From Augochlora pura (Eukaryota; Arthropoda; Insecta; Hymenoptera; Halictidae), in contig NC_135777.1 of the NCBI RefSeq assembly GCF_028453695.1, forward strand, positions 17,907,714 to 17,971,713: 64,000 bases of DNA, in the 5' to 3' direction. The position numbers and the translations under genes are program-made. Under the pieces are notes generated by a model. The model worked only from the letters and a program-made list of their open reading frames with translations. It was not told the origin of the DNA and did not search any database. How positions within the stretch are numbered: the stretch's first letter is position 1; each line of letters begins with the position of its first letter. Shown here piece by piece: positions 11,646 through 24,454 of the stretch.

Positions 11646-13658
11646 ATGACAGCAGTGATAAACAGAGTTACAAACTTGCCAAAATATGAGAGTCTGTTTT
11701 ACTTTTTCTGTTGGATTAGTGCTGTCCTTTATTCTATTTATAAAGTATCTTTATTTAGTACTTGTAAGAGTCAAAAACTGTTTATCTTAAGTATAAAAAT
11801 TTCACTGTGTGATGGTATCTATCATTTTTAGACTTCAATGATTATCATGATATCTATAATGATTTTTCACAAGGATGGATATGGCTAGGAAGAAAACAAG
11901 ATGTTTCAGATCAAGAATGGAATACATGGATGCCATTAATAGTTAGATTAATGCCATGGATATTTCTCCATCATTCTGTTAGTTACATTATAAAAGCTTT
12001 ACAGAATACTATGGTTCGACATCTTGATACTTTTTAATCTATTAATCTATTTCTTACTAATTATTTAATTAATCATATTTTTACAGCTATTGTGTTACTG
12101 GTACATTTTCACTTCTGTTTCATTCTTATATTTTTCTATTGGTATATTAGGGACATTATGTGCATTAATTCAACCAAGCATACTATATATTCTAACATAT
12201 AAACACAAAGACCGTACTATATGGTTCATAAATACATGTTTTCTATTCTTGATACATTTCCTTAAAATTCGTGATGGCATTTTTCAAAATATGCTACAAT
12301 TAAGCGATGAAGAACATTATCTTTTAACTCTTACGATGTGTTGGATTCAATTAAGAAGTATTAGCTGCAGTATTGATAATAAACAAATATGTGTGGATGA
12401 CGATTACACAGATACAACATATTTCATAAAGGGTTTTTTGTGGGCAGTAGCATACTCCTTATATTTGCCCACATTACAATTAGGACCATTGATTTTATAT
12501 CATGATTTCATTGATTCTGTATGTAAAAAGTACTTTTCTTATTACTTATGTAATTCAATAAATTCTTTATTATAAGCAATGTATAAACTGTTGCAGATAA
12601 AAAAACCGTTTCAAGCCTGGAAGTTAACAGAACTTGGATATTTTGTTTTAAATTTAATCAGATACACATTTTGGATACTATTTGCCAATTTCTTTTTACA
12701 TTTTCTGTATTTTAACGCAATGCATTATCATCCTAAGGTAAAGCAACATATTCTATAATTTGGTATTTAGTAAAATTAATATTTAATGAAATGTCAAAAT
12801 GTATTTCAAACAATTTTTTTTCATTTCTTGTATTAGGTTGTTGAATCATTAAATCCATGGGCTTTATATGGATTAGGATATTGCATGGGTCAATTTTTTC
12901 TAATTAAATATGTTGTAGTGTATGGCTTAAATCATACCTTATGTGCAATTGATCGCGTTAAAGCCCCTTCCCAGCCAAAATGTGTTGCAAGAATTCATTT
13001 GTATTCTGATATGTGGAAATATTTTGATGAGGGTTTATACAAATTTCTTATAAGGTATAGTATCCGAAAACAATATATCATTTTTCCGAATTATTAAAAA
13101 AAATATAACTGGTGATAAGAAGAACTGTATTCATGTTTTTCAGATATATTTATACACCGTTGTTAAAGTCGAATTTCAATAAATTATTTGCCTCATTTCT
13201 GTGCTTTATATTTGTTTTTGTTTGGCATGGAATGCAAATCAATATTTTTATTTGGGCATTTCTTAATTGTATAGGATTAAACATTGAAAACTTAACAAAG
13301 TCAATTGAAAAAAGTGAATACTGCATTAACATTCGAGAAAAATATATGTCGCCAATAAGTGCCAGAAGAATTCATTGTGTTTTAACAAGTCCTTTACTAG
13401 CAATGTCAGTAATATCGAATTTTTATTTTTTTGCTGGTGAAGAAGTAGGATACATCTACGTTTGTAGGATATTTCACGGTATTATTTTCTTCCAAAATTA
13501 TTTGAAATTATTTATTTAAAAATATGAAAGAAAATGTGTTATTGATGCTGTTTATTGCAGATATCTGGTATTCTACTCTTATTTTACTCTATTTCCTCTA
13601 TTGTTGCTGCCAAGTTTCTATAGATCTAAAAAATTGGGAGTCCACAAAATTTGGATAG
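11646..13658 (+). CDS. rasp: Hedgehog N-palmitoyltransferase rasp (HHAT), MBOAT family
   Basis: There are seven exons: 11646-11763, 11832-12013, 12087-12518, 12597-12737, 12837-13054, 13144-13478 and 13561-13658, giving 507 residues (human HHAT is 493). The product is a multi-pass ER/Golgi membrane O-acyltransferase relative that attaches palmitate to the N-terminal cysteine of Hedgehog, and in flies also to EGF-like ligands such as Spitz. The conserved block MWKYFDEGLYKFLIRYIY carries the position of human Asp339. The VWHG motif in exon 6 carries the invariant MBOAT histidine (His379 in human). The early motif GWIWLGRKQDVSDQEW is also HHAT-like. The last exon must be read in phase 1, which gives the family-like ending with FLYCCCQ. 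The ATG at 11646 follows a non-coding leader. Confidence 0.93.
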
Positions 13659-15908
13659 AAATCAGATACTATAAATTATATAAATCGACCTCTCAGTTTC
13701 AAAGAACCTTAGTAAGTGGGTGGAAGTTTTGTTTATGATTATAAAATCAAGTAACATTAAACTATTTTATTGTTTTAAGTACAAAATTGGTATAAAAATA
13801 CAATATATAACTAAAATTATTGTTTACATTAACATCATTACAATTAAGTAATATTTAATACAGATAATAAAAAAATGTCGTACAAAGTATATGCATGATT
13901 ATTTTTTATATAGTTGTAGTTATTACATTATTATGTAGTAATCAGTTTTACAATGTACCTAAGGCACGTCACCAGTTTACAATGAACAAATGCATGTGAA
14001 ATTAAGTTCTTAATTATTACAATTCTTATGTTTTCTGTAATACACAAAAATTGGTCTTGTTTAGATATTAATATATATATGTATGAGAATACAAGATTTT
14101 GTTCATTTGAGTATTAAAATTTTTGCTTTATTTTTAGATATTATTTTTTTTTAACATAAAATTCATATTGCCATATGTGTTTAATTCTAAATACATATTA
14201 AATTATTCATTATTTATTTGTATTAAATTCATAACAAAATGTTTGCGCTATATAAAAATTTGTTATCTGAGGACACTAATGTATTTAATAATGTTCAATA
14301 CACGGTTCTACAGCAATTTATTTATGCAGAGATTTTTAATGTAATATAACAATGCATTGGTGCCTGCAATACATTTTCAAAAGAATATATTAAATTAAAA
14401 ACATTATGCTATATAAATTTTTATATAAAAAGTTCTTTATAAACAACTTGTTTAAAGCATCTTAAATTTTGTAACACTCTTTAGGAATGTTGATTTTAAT
14501 TCAAATTTATACTAAATAAGCAACTCACTGTAAGCTAGATATATTTATGTTGATTATTTACAGTAGAGATTTGAAAAAAATATAGTTATTCTTATTCTTA
14601 TAAAAAGTACTTGAATATCTACACTAAATCATGAGCATATAATATATCTTGTTATTCTTTGTAATAATTAAATGAAAATAAAACCATTTACACTTTCTTT
14701 TCGATTACAATAAAAGCTTTAATTTGTTTGAAAGTTATTCGTACGAAATGTACAAAAAATATCGTTACTAGATTTAATATCTCAAAAACTTCAGAATTTA
14801 TTTTATAAAAGCTATGTACCTATCTTATTTTTTAATTTTCATCTCCTGAAATTTAAGTTATGAAAAATACAAACGTTTTGAATTAGAAAAGAGGCACTAT
14901 TTAATGTTATATGAAATGTGTTCAGACTTTGTATTTAAATCATTTTTACAAACTAGCGCTAATACATTGTAACAAAATATTAACATATTTCAATAAACTT
15001 TTTAGAATATGTGTTATAAAAGCTTATTAATTATTAATTATAAGTTATAGCTACTTATTTTTATTATTGTAACAAAGCTATGTCTTGAATTTATACTTTC
15101 TCAAAACACTGATGATATGATGTAAAAGAAAAATTATTAATTTTTATGGAAGACATTGTGTAATTATCCCGAAAGGATAAGGATTGCCTATGTTTAACAA
15201 TTGTACTTTAATCTCAAAATAATATTGTTGCAGTATGGTTTTAGTATAATTAAATATAAGGACACAAGGAACAGAACTTGATTAGTTGTAATTTCGTGAA
15301 ATAAATATCTAAATGAAGTGATAAAATAGATGGTAAATGATATTTAATGTTATAATTGTTATTAGACTTTAAACAAGCAGGAATATACGTAAATAATGTT
15401 ATACGTAAAAATATTAAAGATTTTTCGTTAAACAAATTATAAATTTTCGTTATGTTCACTTTCATTTGGCACATTAATAAATCTTATTGCTATTACCACC
15501 TATTTACTTTCGCAACACATATACAATTTTTAATTGAAATTTTAATAAAAGTAATTCTCTATTTCAACCACTGGAATGATTAACATATATGGAGGCTCAG
15601 TAACTTATTATTTCGTTTTTTTTTTTTAAAAGCAGAGGTACATATTGAATAATGCAAAAATAATTTTACTTTAGAAGAAGGAAAATAAGTATATTTTTAT
15701 TTGTTGCAATTTTATTATATATAAAAGCTATACTAATACTGCGGATTTTGCAAGATCAAAATCATGGAAAAATATTTTATTAAATTTGTTTTCGTAGAAT
15801 TTTTTATCTATACGGTCAATATATCTTTCTGAGAAAGTAGAAAATATTAAATATATATTTTTTTCTATTAATATTTACATATCCAAATATCAAAAAATCA
15901 CATAAATT
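13659..15908. other. 2.2-kb AT-rich convergent intergenic stretch
   Basis: This lies between the ends of rasp (+) and the C2H2 gene (-). It is very AT-rich with many poly(A)-signal-like hexamers. Any final exon of the C2H2 gene beyond 15909 would lie here, but none can be recognised. There are no RNA genes or clear repeats. Confidence 0.35.
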
Positions 15909-18829
15909 TTACTTACTTTTTTTAATATTTATGCCGAAATTGTCGACAGTATTAGTTTTTTCGATCTTAAGTATGCTGCTCTGTAAAGTATCATTAGTGA
16001 GTAATAAAATCGTATTTTCATTTCTGTTGTGTCCTATATTGACTTCTTGCACGTGTTTACTCGTTAAATTTTGATTTTTATTAGACTGTAACCTTGCTTT
16101 TGTTTGTCCATTGTGACAACCTTGGTATTGTGGAACAATGTTGACGCATTTATTTTGTACTATTATACTCGTCAATGGTTCATTACTAATGTATATACGC
16201 TGTTTTGTCTGATGCATCAGTTTTTGACTGTTCTTAAAAACGCTATTTAATGGTGTAATTACACGACTTTTTATTAAATCTCTTACTATAGTTGAATGAT
16301 TACCTATTGTTTTATTTTCATTTATTATGGATTCGTCATCTTGCTCCAATAAAATATTTTTATTTGTATTATTAATAATTTGATTATCTGGCTGTAAAGT
16401 GCTGGTATTAATCAAATCTTTTTCCAAAATAAGTTCATGTTTCTCTTCGTACGGTTTATCGTCGTGAATGCTGTCATTATTGACTTCTACATGTTCTTCA
16501 GTGATAATTATATGCCTGTTGCAATGTTCATTTATAGTTTCATTCAATGAATCATTGCAAAATTGTTCTTCGTTATGTTCTGCTATTTGAATGCGGTTTT
16601 TAAATGGTTTTCCCGAAAATTCGAAATTTTCTTGAAATTCGGTATTATTTTCATTTTCATCATTAATCGAAGTATTATATTGTATTTTAATAAATGACGG
16701 TGGCTCGTTAATGTTATGATAAATTAATTCAGATTTATCGTCTTTAATTACTTCTAACTTATTGTAAGAAACATTTTGTAATTGTGGCAAATTCTCTTGT
16801 ACTTTGTCCGTGTATTCCATTGGTAATATATCCTCGGCTTTAATAGAAACTCTATTATCTATAGGTATTTCAGTCTCTATAGAATCAGTCTTATTTAATT
16901 GAGATTCTGAGCAAATCTCGTAAGTGTCAAAACAATTCTTGATAATTTTTATTGCATCATTTGACTCCCAATTTTTATTATTATCATTAATAATATATCT
17001 TTCAGCCGCACTATTTTGAAAATGGTTGTCATCGCTTTGATAATTAATTAATGTTTTTGCTGCAGTTATAGCCTCATCTACCACACGCTCTTTAATTACG
17101 TCATTCTTCTTCTTTCTATTAGTTCGTACTTTTTGAAAATCTTCTTCAGAGAGATATAACAACTCTCCAGTAGTTGTTAATACTTTGCCATGTCTTGTTT
17201 TCAAATGACGTTTATAAGTGTTTCTGGTCTTAAACCTATATGGTAAAAAAATATTTTTGGTAGTATTATGACGTTTATTTATAGTTATAAATGTTGCTGA
17301 TAAATTTACCTTTGCCCACAATCGTCACATCCAAATGGTGCTTCTCCAGTATGTCGACGGCGGTGTTCCCTAAAATGCGATGGATGTCTGAACTTTTTAC
17401 CGCAATCAGCACACGTAAATCTTGTTTGATTTTGATGAATTAACATATGATATTTTAAGCTGTGTCTTCTTGTAAAAACTGCTCTGCATATACGACATTC
17501 GTATGGTTTTATCCCAGCATGACTCCGGTAATGAGATACTAATGTTGTTGGTGCTGTAAAACTTCTTGGTGGATTACAAATTCGACATTCAAGATTGCTA
17601 CCAGTTGGGTTTCCCTTTTTCTTGATACGATCCATGAATGCTAACGCCATTTCCCGTTCTTCCTTGCTGGTACCTATAAATTTTGCTTTGCCCTTAGGTT
17701 TGGTTGTTGTAATTTCTACATTTTTGTTGCAGCCTTCGGTTGACCATGACATTTCTGAAAATAAATAAAATTATATGCAAAAATTTTTGCAATTGTGCAA
17801 AATTATAAATTGTACTTACCAGGTAAATATATGGTGTCTGGTTCCTGGCTAATTTTTTCTGACAATTTCTGATTGATGTGTGAATACTCTTTCATATGAA
17901 TAGTATCAGCACCAACAACCATAAGTACAATCTACAGAAAAAATTCTCTTTAGTATTTACAAATTATGTAGTTACAATATAATTTATACTTACATTTTCG
18001 TCCATTTCTGCATTTTCTAGGACATTACTAAGACATGCTTCTTTGCCATTAGGATTTTCATCTTTCAGGCGTTCAAAATAACTGTGATCTCCAAAAACTT
18101 TAAAATCCGTTTTATCTACATTGTTTTGTTCAGTGCTATGTAGTTTTTTACATTTATCCAATTTATCAAAACTTTTATTTTTATCTAATTCTTTAAAGCT
18201 AGAATCATTTAATAGAATGTTTCGAAGATAATTCGTTGATTTTTCTATAACATTTTTATTTTCCTTGTTCAATGTTTCTTGTGGTTTTCTAGATGATTGT
18301 AGTCTATTCTTTTTATTTTGAGGATTTGTTTTATTATTTTTATAATTTACTGACTTTGCAGTAAAAGTTTTATCTACAAATGTAAGAAAAGCATATATCA
18401 TTTTGATATTTACGTAAATATTTATGCTTAGATATAATTCTTACTTACAGGTTTCTTTATTTGCTTTTAAATATTCCAAGTGTTCTGCCAAATGAGCTTT
18501 AATAGATATTCTTGCTCTTCCTTCACTTGCGAAACTAGTATATTTCTGACCACATCCGACAACCAAGGCACAAGTATAAGAATATTGTCTTTTTAATTCA
18601 TCACTTGTAAAAATGGAAAACTGTTTAACTAATTGTGATGCAGGCATAGACAAAAGCTGAGGTACACCGAAATATATTTCTTGTGATTTCCTCTTTATAT
18701 AATCTGTTTTTGATTTGCATGGTGTCGCTAACAATGATTTATTATGGGTTTTTTCCGAGTGCAGTGTCTGAGATGCAACTTCTGCCAGCATATCTAATAA
18801 AGCAGCGGGACTATCATTTCCCATAATAC
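15909..18829 (-). CDS. C2H2 zinc-finger protein, four fingers, long disordered tail
   Basis: Minus-strand coding exons: 18824-18449 (exon opens at 18829 after a TTTCAG acceptor), 18373-17994, 17931-17820, 17754-17310 and 17235-15909. All phases agree and the product is about 879 residues. The start MGNDSPAALLDMLAEVAS lies just inside the exon, so a 5'UTR exon exists upstream. Fingers are CRIC..HYRSH, CRIC..HMLIH, CADC..HRRRH and CDDC..HLKTRH. Finger 4 crosses the last intron and the linkers vary (TGEAPF before finger 4 is classical). This suggests a sequence-specific nuclear DNA-binding protein. The N-terminal region has a Cys-x5-Cys ... His-x3-His patch that may be a divergent finger. The last ~440 residues are Asn/Glu/Ile-rich and look disordered. 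I cannot name an ortholog. The stop overlaps a perfect donor, so the C-terminus is uncertain. Confidence 0.8.
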
Positions 18830-20362
18830 CTGAAATAAATGAATAATTATAAAATGTGAAAGATTAATAATTAAAAAAACACATACAAGTGTTTTGAGAC
18901 TATTTAAAAAGGTATACTATATAATCACTTATTCACTCTATCATACAAAAAAAATTATATTTAATGTTTACCACACACGCACGCACGCACGCGCGCGGAC
19001 GCACGCACGCGACACACATTGAGTCAACATTGCAGTAAACATTGAGTATATTTTTTTTTTATGGAAGAATATATATATATATATATTTCTTAAAAACATT
19101 ATTATAATTTATTAAAATTTATAAATTTGTAATTCTAAATACATAATTTTTAACATTCAAGTAGTAAAAAATTCAAGTTATGCATTTAAATGCATATATT
19201 TTGCATTAAATGTTACTGATCTTACAACAACAATAAGTATGTTCATCCTCTGCTGACATTATGACATATGACAGTCAATTTAGGAAACATATATATTATT
19301 GGTTTTATAAGTATGATAAAAAAATTTATTGACTCTTAACATATAAGAGACAAATAAACATGTTTAAAACAACGATAAATTTTTATTTGTTCCCCGTGTA
19401 AAATAAAAATTCTTATTTTCTAAGCGTCATTCTAGCAGACGCCATAAGGACGCCCAGCAGACGGCTTTTCAATTCGTCTTACAAACATTAAAAATCTGTA
19501 TTTTTTAGTAATGCTAGCTTGTTAAAAAGACGAAAATTTCTGTTATTTAAAACAAATAAACAAATACCTCCATTGTACGAATTAGAAGTATATTCATGGT
19601 TTGTTTTGGTGTTCATTATGGCATTCACATTCGCGGCGTGTCTTCATTCCACTGCCTTCTGTGCACAACAGGTTCCTTCTTGTTGCTTCCTTGTTTGTTC
19701 TTCTTTCTTGTCAATTCTGGGTTATTCTGGGATCAGTACTACCAATCTGTAAAATGAAGATTTAACTAAATACAACCTAGAATTTTATTTATTATATTTA
19801 TCAACTCAAGATCCTAATCGTTGAATTTGCGGATAAGTATATCGTAAATGAAATTTCAGTTGAAAATCTTGGAAATTTAATATATATACGTAAATAAGTA
19901 CATAGCTATGCTGACTGGTTTTAGGCGCTAAAATTTAAAATTAAACGACTTCACAAGTTTCCTATGCTACTTTTAAATGTACATATAAAGTTTTAAAAAT
20001 TATACAAAATTAAATACAAATAACGCAGCTTCCAATTTCAGTTCTTAATTAACTTAAACAAAAAAATTATGAAACTGTTAATTTTTAATATCCTTTGAAA
20101 AATTAGTGCAATGATGTTTATGGTTTACATATTTTTTTAAATTACTTTAAGTTAAGGTAATAGGTATAAAAAGGTGTTGTATTAGTTTTTTTAAATATTT
20201 TATTGCAGTAAAATAAAAGTCCATAACTTCTGAGGTATGCAACACTAATTGCTGCACTACAAAAGAATATAGTACATACTAAGTTATATTCAGTTTATCT
20301 CTTCATTGTTTCTTTACAGAAGTGTTACTTTGTTCCTTAATTTTTATATTAATGTGGTTTAC
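18830..20362. other. Intergenic stretch and leader of the C2H2 gene
   Basis: It holds the presumed 5'UTR exon and promoter of the C2H2 gene (-), a CACG-type microsatellite (18971-19018), a (TA)n run near 19072-19086, and the 3' flank of the lebercilin-like gene. Around 19428-19480 there is a short GC-richer patch with repeated AGCAGACG units, a plausible TSS area. No coding frame is supported. Confidence 0.4.
18971..19018. repeat. CACG/CGCG microsatellite
   Basis: A run of alternating pyrimidine-purine units (CACA, CGCACGCACG, CGCGCG, GCACGCACGCG, CACACA). It is conspicuous in an AT-rich setting and lies about 140 bp upstream of the first coding exon of the C2H2 gene. Alternating CG/CA tracts can adopt Z-DNA, but that is only a general property. 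Confidence 0.9.
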
Positions 20363-23300
20363 TTAACTACCTGTCGGTTCATTTTTCAACCCATCAGTAT
20401 TAAAAATATCTTTCATAATATCTTGTTTTTTCTTTACATGTGTAGGTATACCACGAAACAAGTTTTCAGTTATTTGTTTCCTATTTATAACTTTATTTTT
20501 TTCATAGTCTTGATTTAAATATTCTATATTCTCATTATCATCAATAGCTTTCATTTTTGCTAATAACTTCTCTTTATTATAGCTAATAGTTTTTATTTTG
20601 GCATCGTTCTCATTTATACTAATGGCATTAATTTTATTAGTTACTTCAAGAATTGAATCAGATTTTGAGGATCGTATATTACTGAATGAAAGATCGGTAT
20701 CTTCTAATTCTTCATTTACTTCTTGTTTGTTTAATTTATTTCTTGTTTCTACATTGCAATTGTTTGCGTCCTTCTCGTATGTTACATTTGATTGCTGTGT
20801 GTGTACATTAATTAACGTATTACATGAATTTGTTGCAAGAAGATTATCCTGCGGCTTATTAGAAAAAATTTCCGAGGTATGTGATACTGCATCTGGTACA
20901 AATGATGTTTTGAATTTGTCATAATCTCTTACTGAGACCATTTGCTTTACTACTTTATCTTGAAGTTCAGTGTTCCTTTCATAAACGGCATCAATAGATT
21001 TTTCTATTGTTTCCTCCTCAGGTGCTTGTTGTTCCACAATATGCTTTAGTAAGTTTTCTGAAAATTTATTTATCGAATAATTGATGCCTACTTGTTCATT
21101 ATTTATATTTATATTTTGCAATGTAGACAAGTTTTCAGTTTCCGTATTTTTAGGCTGTGCTTCCATGTCGTTAACTAAATTTTGATACATCTTCTGTGAT
21201 TCGTTCAGAAAATGAGAAAGTGCCAGCTTCTCAGATTCTTGATCAGAACTATAATGAATTTGATTGTCATCTGTAGTTGAAACTGATTTAAGTGCATCAT
21301 TTGATTGGTTTGACGATAAATAATGTCCAATTGATTCTTTCCTTCCATCAGTGTCAGCTTCAATATCACTTTTATAAAAATCATTTTTATCTTCAAATTT
21401 ACAGTTTGATAATGCTAATTCCTTCGAACTTCCTGCTTCATCTTCACTATTAATTAATCTGTAACTAAAATAAAATGCACTGAAAAAGTGTATACAATTA
21501 TTGATAAAAAGAAGGTGATAGTTTTAAATCTTTCAAACCTTATACGTGATTCTCTAGGGCTAATGATCACATCAATCTGATTGTCCCTAAAATTGTCATT
21601 TTCGCTATCATCACTCGCAGATGAATAAGCAATTTCTTCTTTTAATACTTTGTTAAAAGTTTGACGTTTTCGATTTTCAAATATTTTTCTAAAATTATGG
21701 GCGCTTATTTCATACTGTTTATTGCAATCCTCTTCGTCGTCTTCCAATTTTTCCGAATCATTAAAAGAAATTGAATTTTTAGGACCTTTATTTGCAATAT
21801 GATTTAATTCTTCAAATTTTTCTTCAAAATCATCTAATAATATTCTTCTCTGAGCAGATTTTTGGAGACGATACGTTTTTATTTGCTCTAAATTAGCCAT
21901 GGTTTCTGTTTTTACAGAATTTAAAGATTGATTTAACTCGATTGTTTCGTCTGTATCAATGTTCTTATCATTTGCTTGAGGTGGATTCAGAATAGGCTAG
22001 TAATTATATAAATATTGTTAATAAAATATTTAATATATTTTAAATGTTTCAAAATTAAAATAGATTAATTTTTTACCAAACAATGTTCTTCAACATCGTT
22101 CTGCCATTTTTTATGCTGATCCGATGACTTCAATGGATTTGATATGCTAGAATAAGAATAGCAACATATAAAAAAATTTTGTTCAAAAAATTAAATTAAT
22201 TTTATGTTTGTTACATACCTAATATCTCTTGTATTTGTAAGAAATTGTGTGCCCAAATGTTTGCTTTTAGTAGGGTGTGGTAATTGTCCATTGCAATATA
22301 ATTTGCGTTCCCTGTTATGTAATAAATGTTCTAAACTTTTTAATTTTTCTGTTGCTTCTTCTAATTGTTTCTGTGTTGCTTTCCTCTTTGTAATTTCTGT
22401 ATACAATTGCTGTTTTAAACTTTTACTTTCAAGAGATAATTTTCTGTGTAGTGTCTAATAAAATAATAAAAATAATAAACATGATATAGATAATTCCATA
22501 GTATCTTTCAAATTTTAAATTACCTGTATAGTATCTTGTTGTTGCTCTATTCTATAATTTAAATCAGAAATTTGTGATTGTAGCTTTTCTCTCTCTCCTA
22601 AATTACGATCTTTACTAAGTTGCAATAAGTGTTTATTTTGAGACTGTAAATGATATGAATAAATTAAAATTTTCACTAGTTTTTATCCAACAGAGATGTA
22701 CATGATCTGTTTTCACCTGTAACTGTTGAAGTTCATTTTCTTTCTCTTTCAATAAATTACACGTTTCTTTATGTAAAACTTTCAGCTTTTTATGTTTAAT
22801 TTGAAGTACCCGTAATTCTTCATGATGTGAATTAATGATCCGTGGTAATTCTGCATTTGTTCCTTCATAACGTTTTAATGCAGAATCCTGTCGTTTTTGT
22901 AATGATTTCAATAATCTATTTTCATTAGCTAACTCCTACAGAGAAAGATACAATTATATCTAACGTGTTTGTTATTATTTTTATATTCCTAATGGGTAAA
23001 GCACTATTGAGAACATTCATATTCATCGCATATAAGGGTTAAAATAATTACATTCAACTGATAATGTGCATCAGCTAATTGATTTTGTAATTCCTTAACA
23101 CGTAACATTCTTGCTGACAAAATTATTTGCTTAATACCGTTTTTATTGACCTTTAAAAGATCTGATGACGTCTTCTGTCGAATGTTACTTTGGTGTGGCT
23201 GTGCTATGAATAGATAAAAAATAAAAGTATTTAACTATACTTTATTGCAAAATGTCGTTTTTGCTGAAATTGTAATACAAACCAAGTAAAGGATGTAAAC

Positions 23301-23588
23301 TCTTCTTATTGGACGAAATGTAAGGTATACTTTTGTGTGTTGAAGTAGGTTTCACATCTGTAGGAGTTTTCTTTAAATTAGAATTTTGATTTCTGCAAAT
23401 TAAAAACGGAATAAACAATTGTGCACAGCTTTAAAAACATTCTATTACTCAGATACTGTTGCAATAGAATTGGCTTAGTATTTAAGAGAACTAAAAATAA
23501 TGTAAGGTTTGCATAATTTTGATTACCTATTAAGATTTACGTTGGTATGTAACTGTACTACAGGTAATGTAGGAACTTCAGTTTGCAT
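20363..23588 (-). CDS. Lebercilin (LCA5/LCA5L)-like ciliary protein
   Basis: Nine minus-strand exons: 23588-23527, 23392-23283, 23203-23052, 22935-22717, 22643-22524, 22454-22219, 22146-22077, 21996-21539 and 21470-20363. All phases agree and the product is about 844 residues. Residues ~60-300 form a long coiled coil whose start, LSARMLRVKELQNQLADAHY then LLKSLQKRQDSALKRYE, follows the lebercilin domain of LCA5 (KELKNEIADLQHQL, LKTLQKRQEKAL). In vertebrates lebercilin sits at the ciliary base and axoneme and interacts with the intraflagellar transport machinery. In insects expression would be expected in ciliated sensory neurons and possibly sperm; that is inference. The C-terminal half is acidic, Ser/Asn-rich and low-complexity. 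The ATG at 23588 is the first in frame, giving a short N-terminus before the coiled coil. Confidence 0.85.
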
Positions 23589-24454
23589 TTTCTGATTCAA
23601 GACACTGCATCACAATTAGCATCTCATGCTTATAAAATGACTTTTTGCAGGTACAAATTATTGTGATATTGTAAAAAGCTTAGTGAAGACCACTTAGCTT
23701 CCATAATTGTTTTTATGTGGTTACCAAGGTAACATCTATGTACACAAACATTTCATTAATCAATGTTTTTTAAAATCAAATATGTATATAGTTCGTAAAA
23801 AATGCTGGATGTATGCATTCTGTTTTTGCAAAAATAAATGAAAAATATAAGATATATAGAACTAAAACTGTTTGCTGTAATGTTCAAGGTTTATTTCATA
23901 TCTTCGACAGGAGGTGTACGTGTATATAAGGTCATATGTATACATAATAAGAAATAATAATTTAATTCAATTAGTTTTTTATTTCATATTTCTTTAATTA
24001 TAATACTAAAATTTGTTAAATGTATGATTTCTATATTACAATATCGAAGGATAAATATCATTCCTTTTTTACAAATATTGATTTATTATAATTTATTCAA
24101 ATATAAATAAGTATGCGCACAGCACATGTATCATTATGTACAATTTTTCAACAATGTAAATATAAAACACTTCTAAATATATGCAGTTCCAACTGAAGTT
24201 TTAATACTGAAATCACTATTTTTCTGATACTATATTAACAAATTCAAATTCAATTAAAATATATATTTTTAAGCTAATTTTTGCATTCAAATGTATTTCT
24301 ATTATGTTACAGAATAAAAATCATTACAATACGTTGTTCACCTAAGAAGTGGCAGTTATATTTACTGTAATACATTTCAAATGTATTCAAAATAATATTT
24401 AAAATTTAACACTGTACACGCATTGTTACCTGTTCAACACACCTATTTTTTGAC
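23589..24454. other. Intergenic stretch between the lebercilin-like gene and ABCB7
   Basis: It contains the promoter side of the lebercilin-like gene (-) and the 3'UTR of ABCB7 (-). It is AT-rich and no coding frame is seen. No recognisable ciliary X-box could be placed by eye. Confidence 0.35.

Noticed and set aside
15250..15474. 74-codon minus-strand frame in the convergent gap
   Set aside because: AT-driven composition, no splice context linking it to the C2H2 gene.
19519..19752. 77-codon plus-strand frame
   Set aside because: Low-complexity Phe/Cys/Ser-rich peptide, no homologous motif; in the upstream region of the C2H2 gene.
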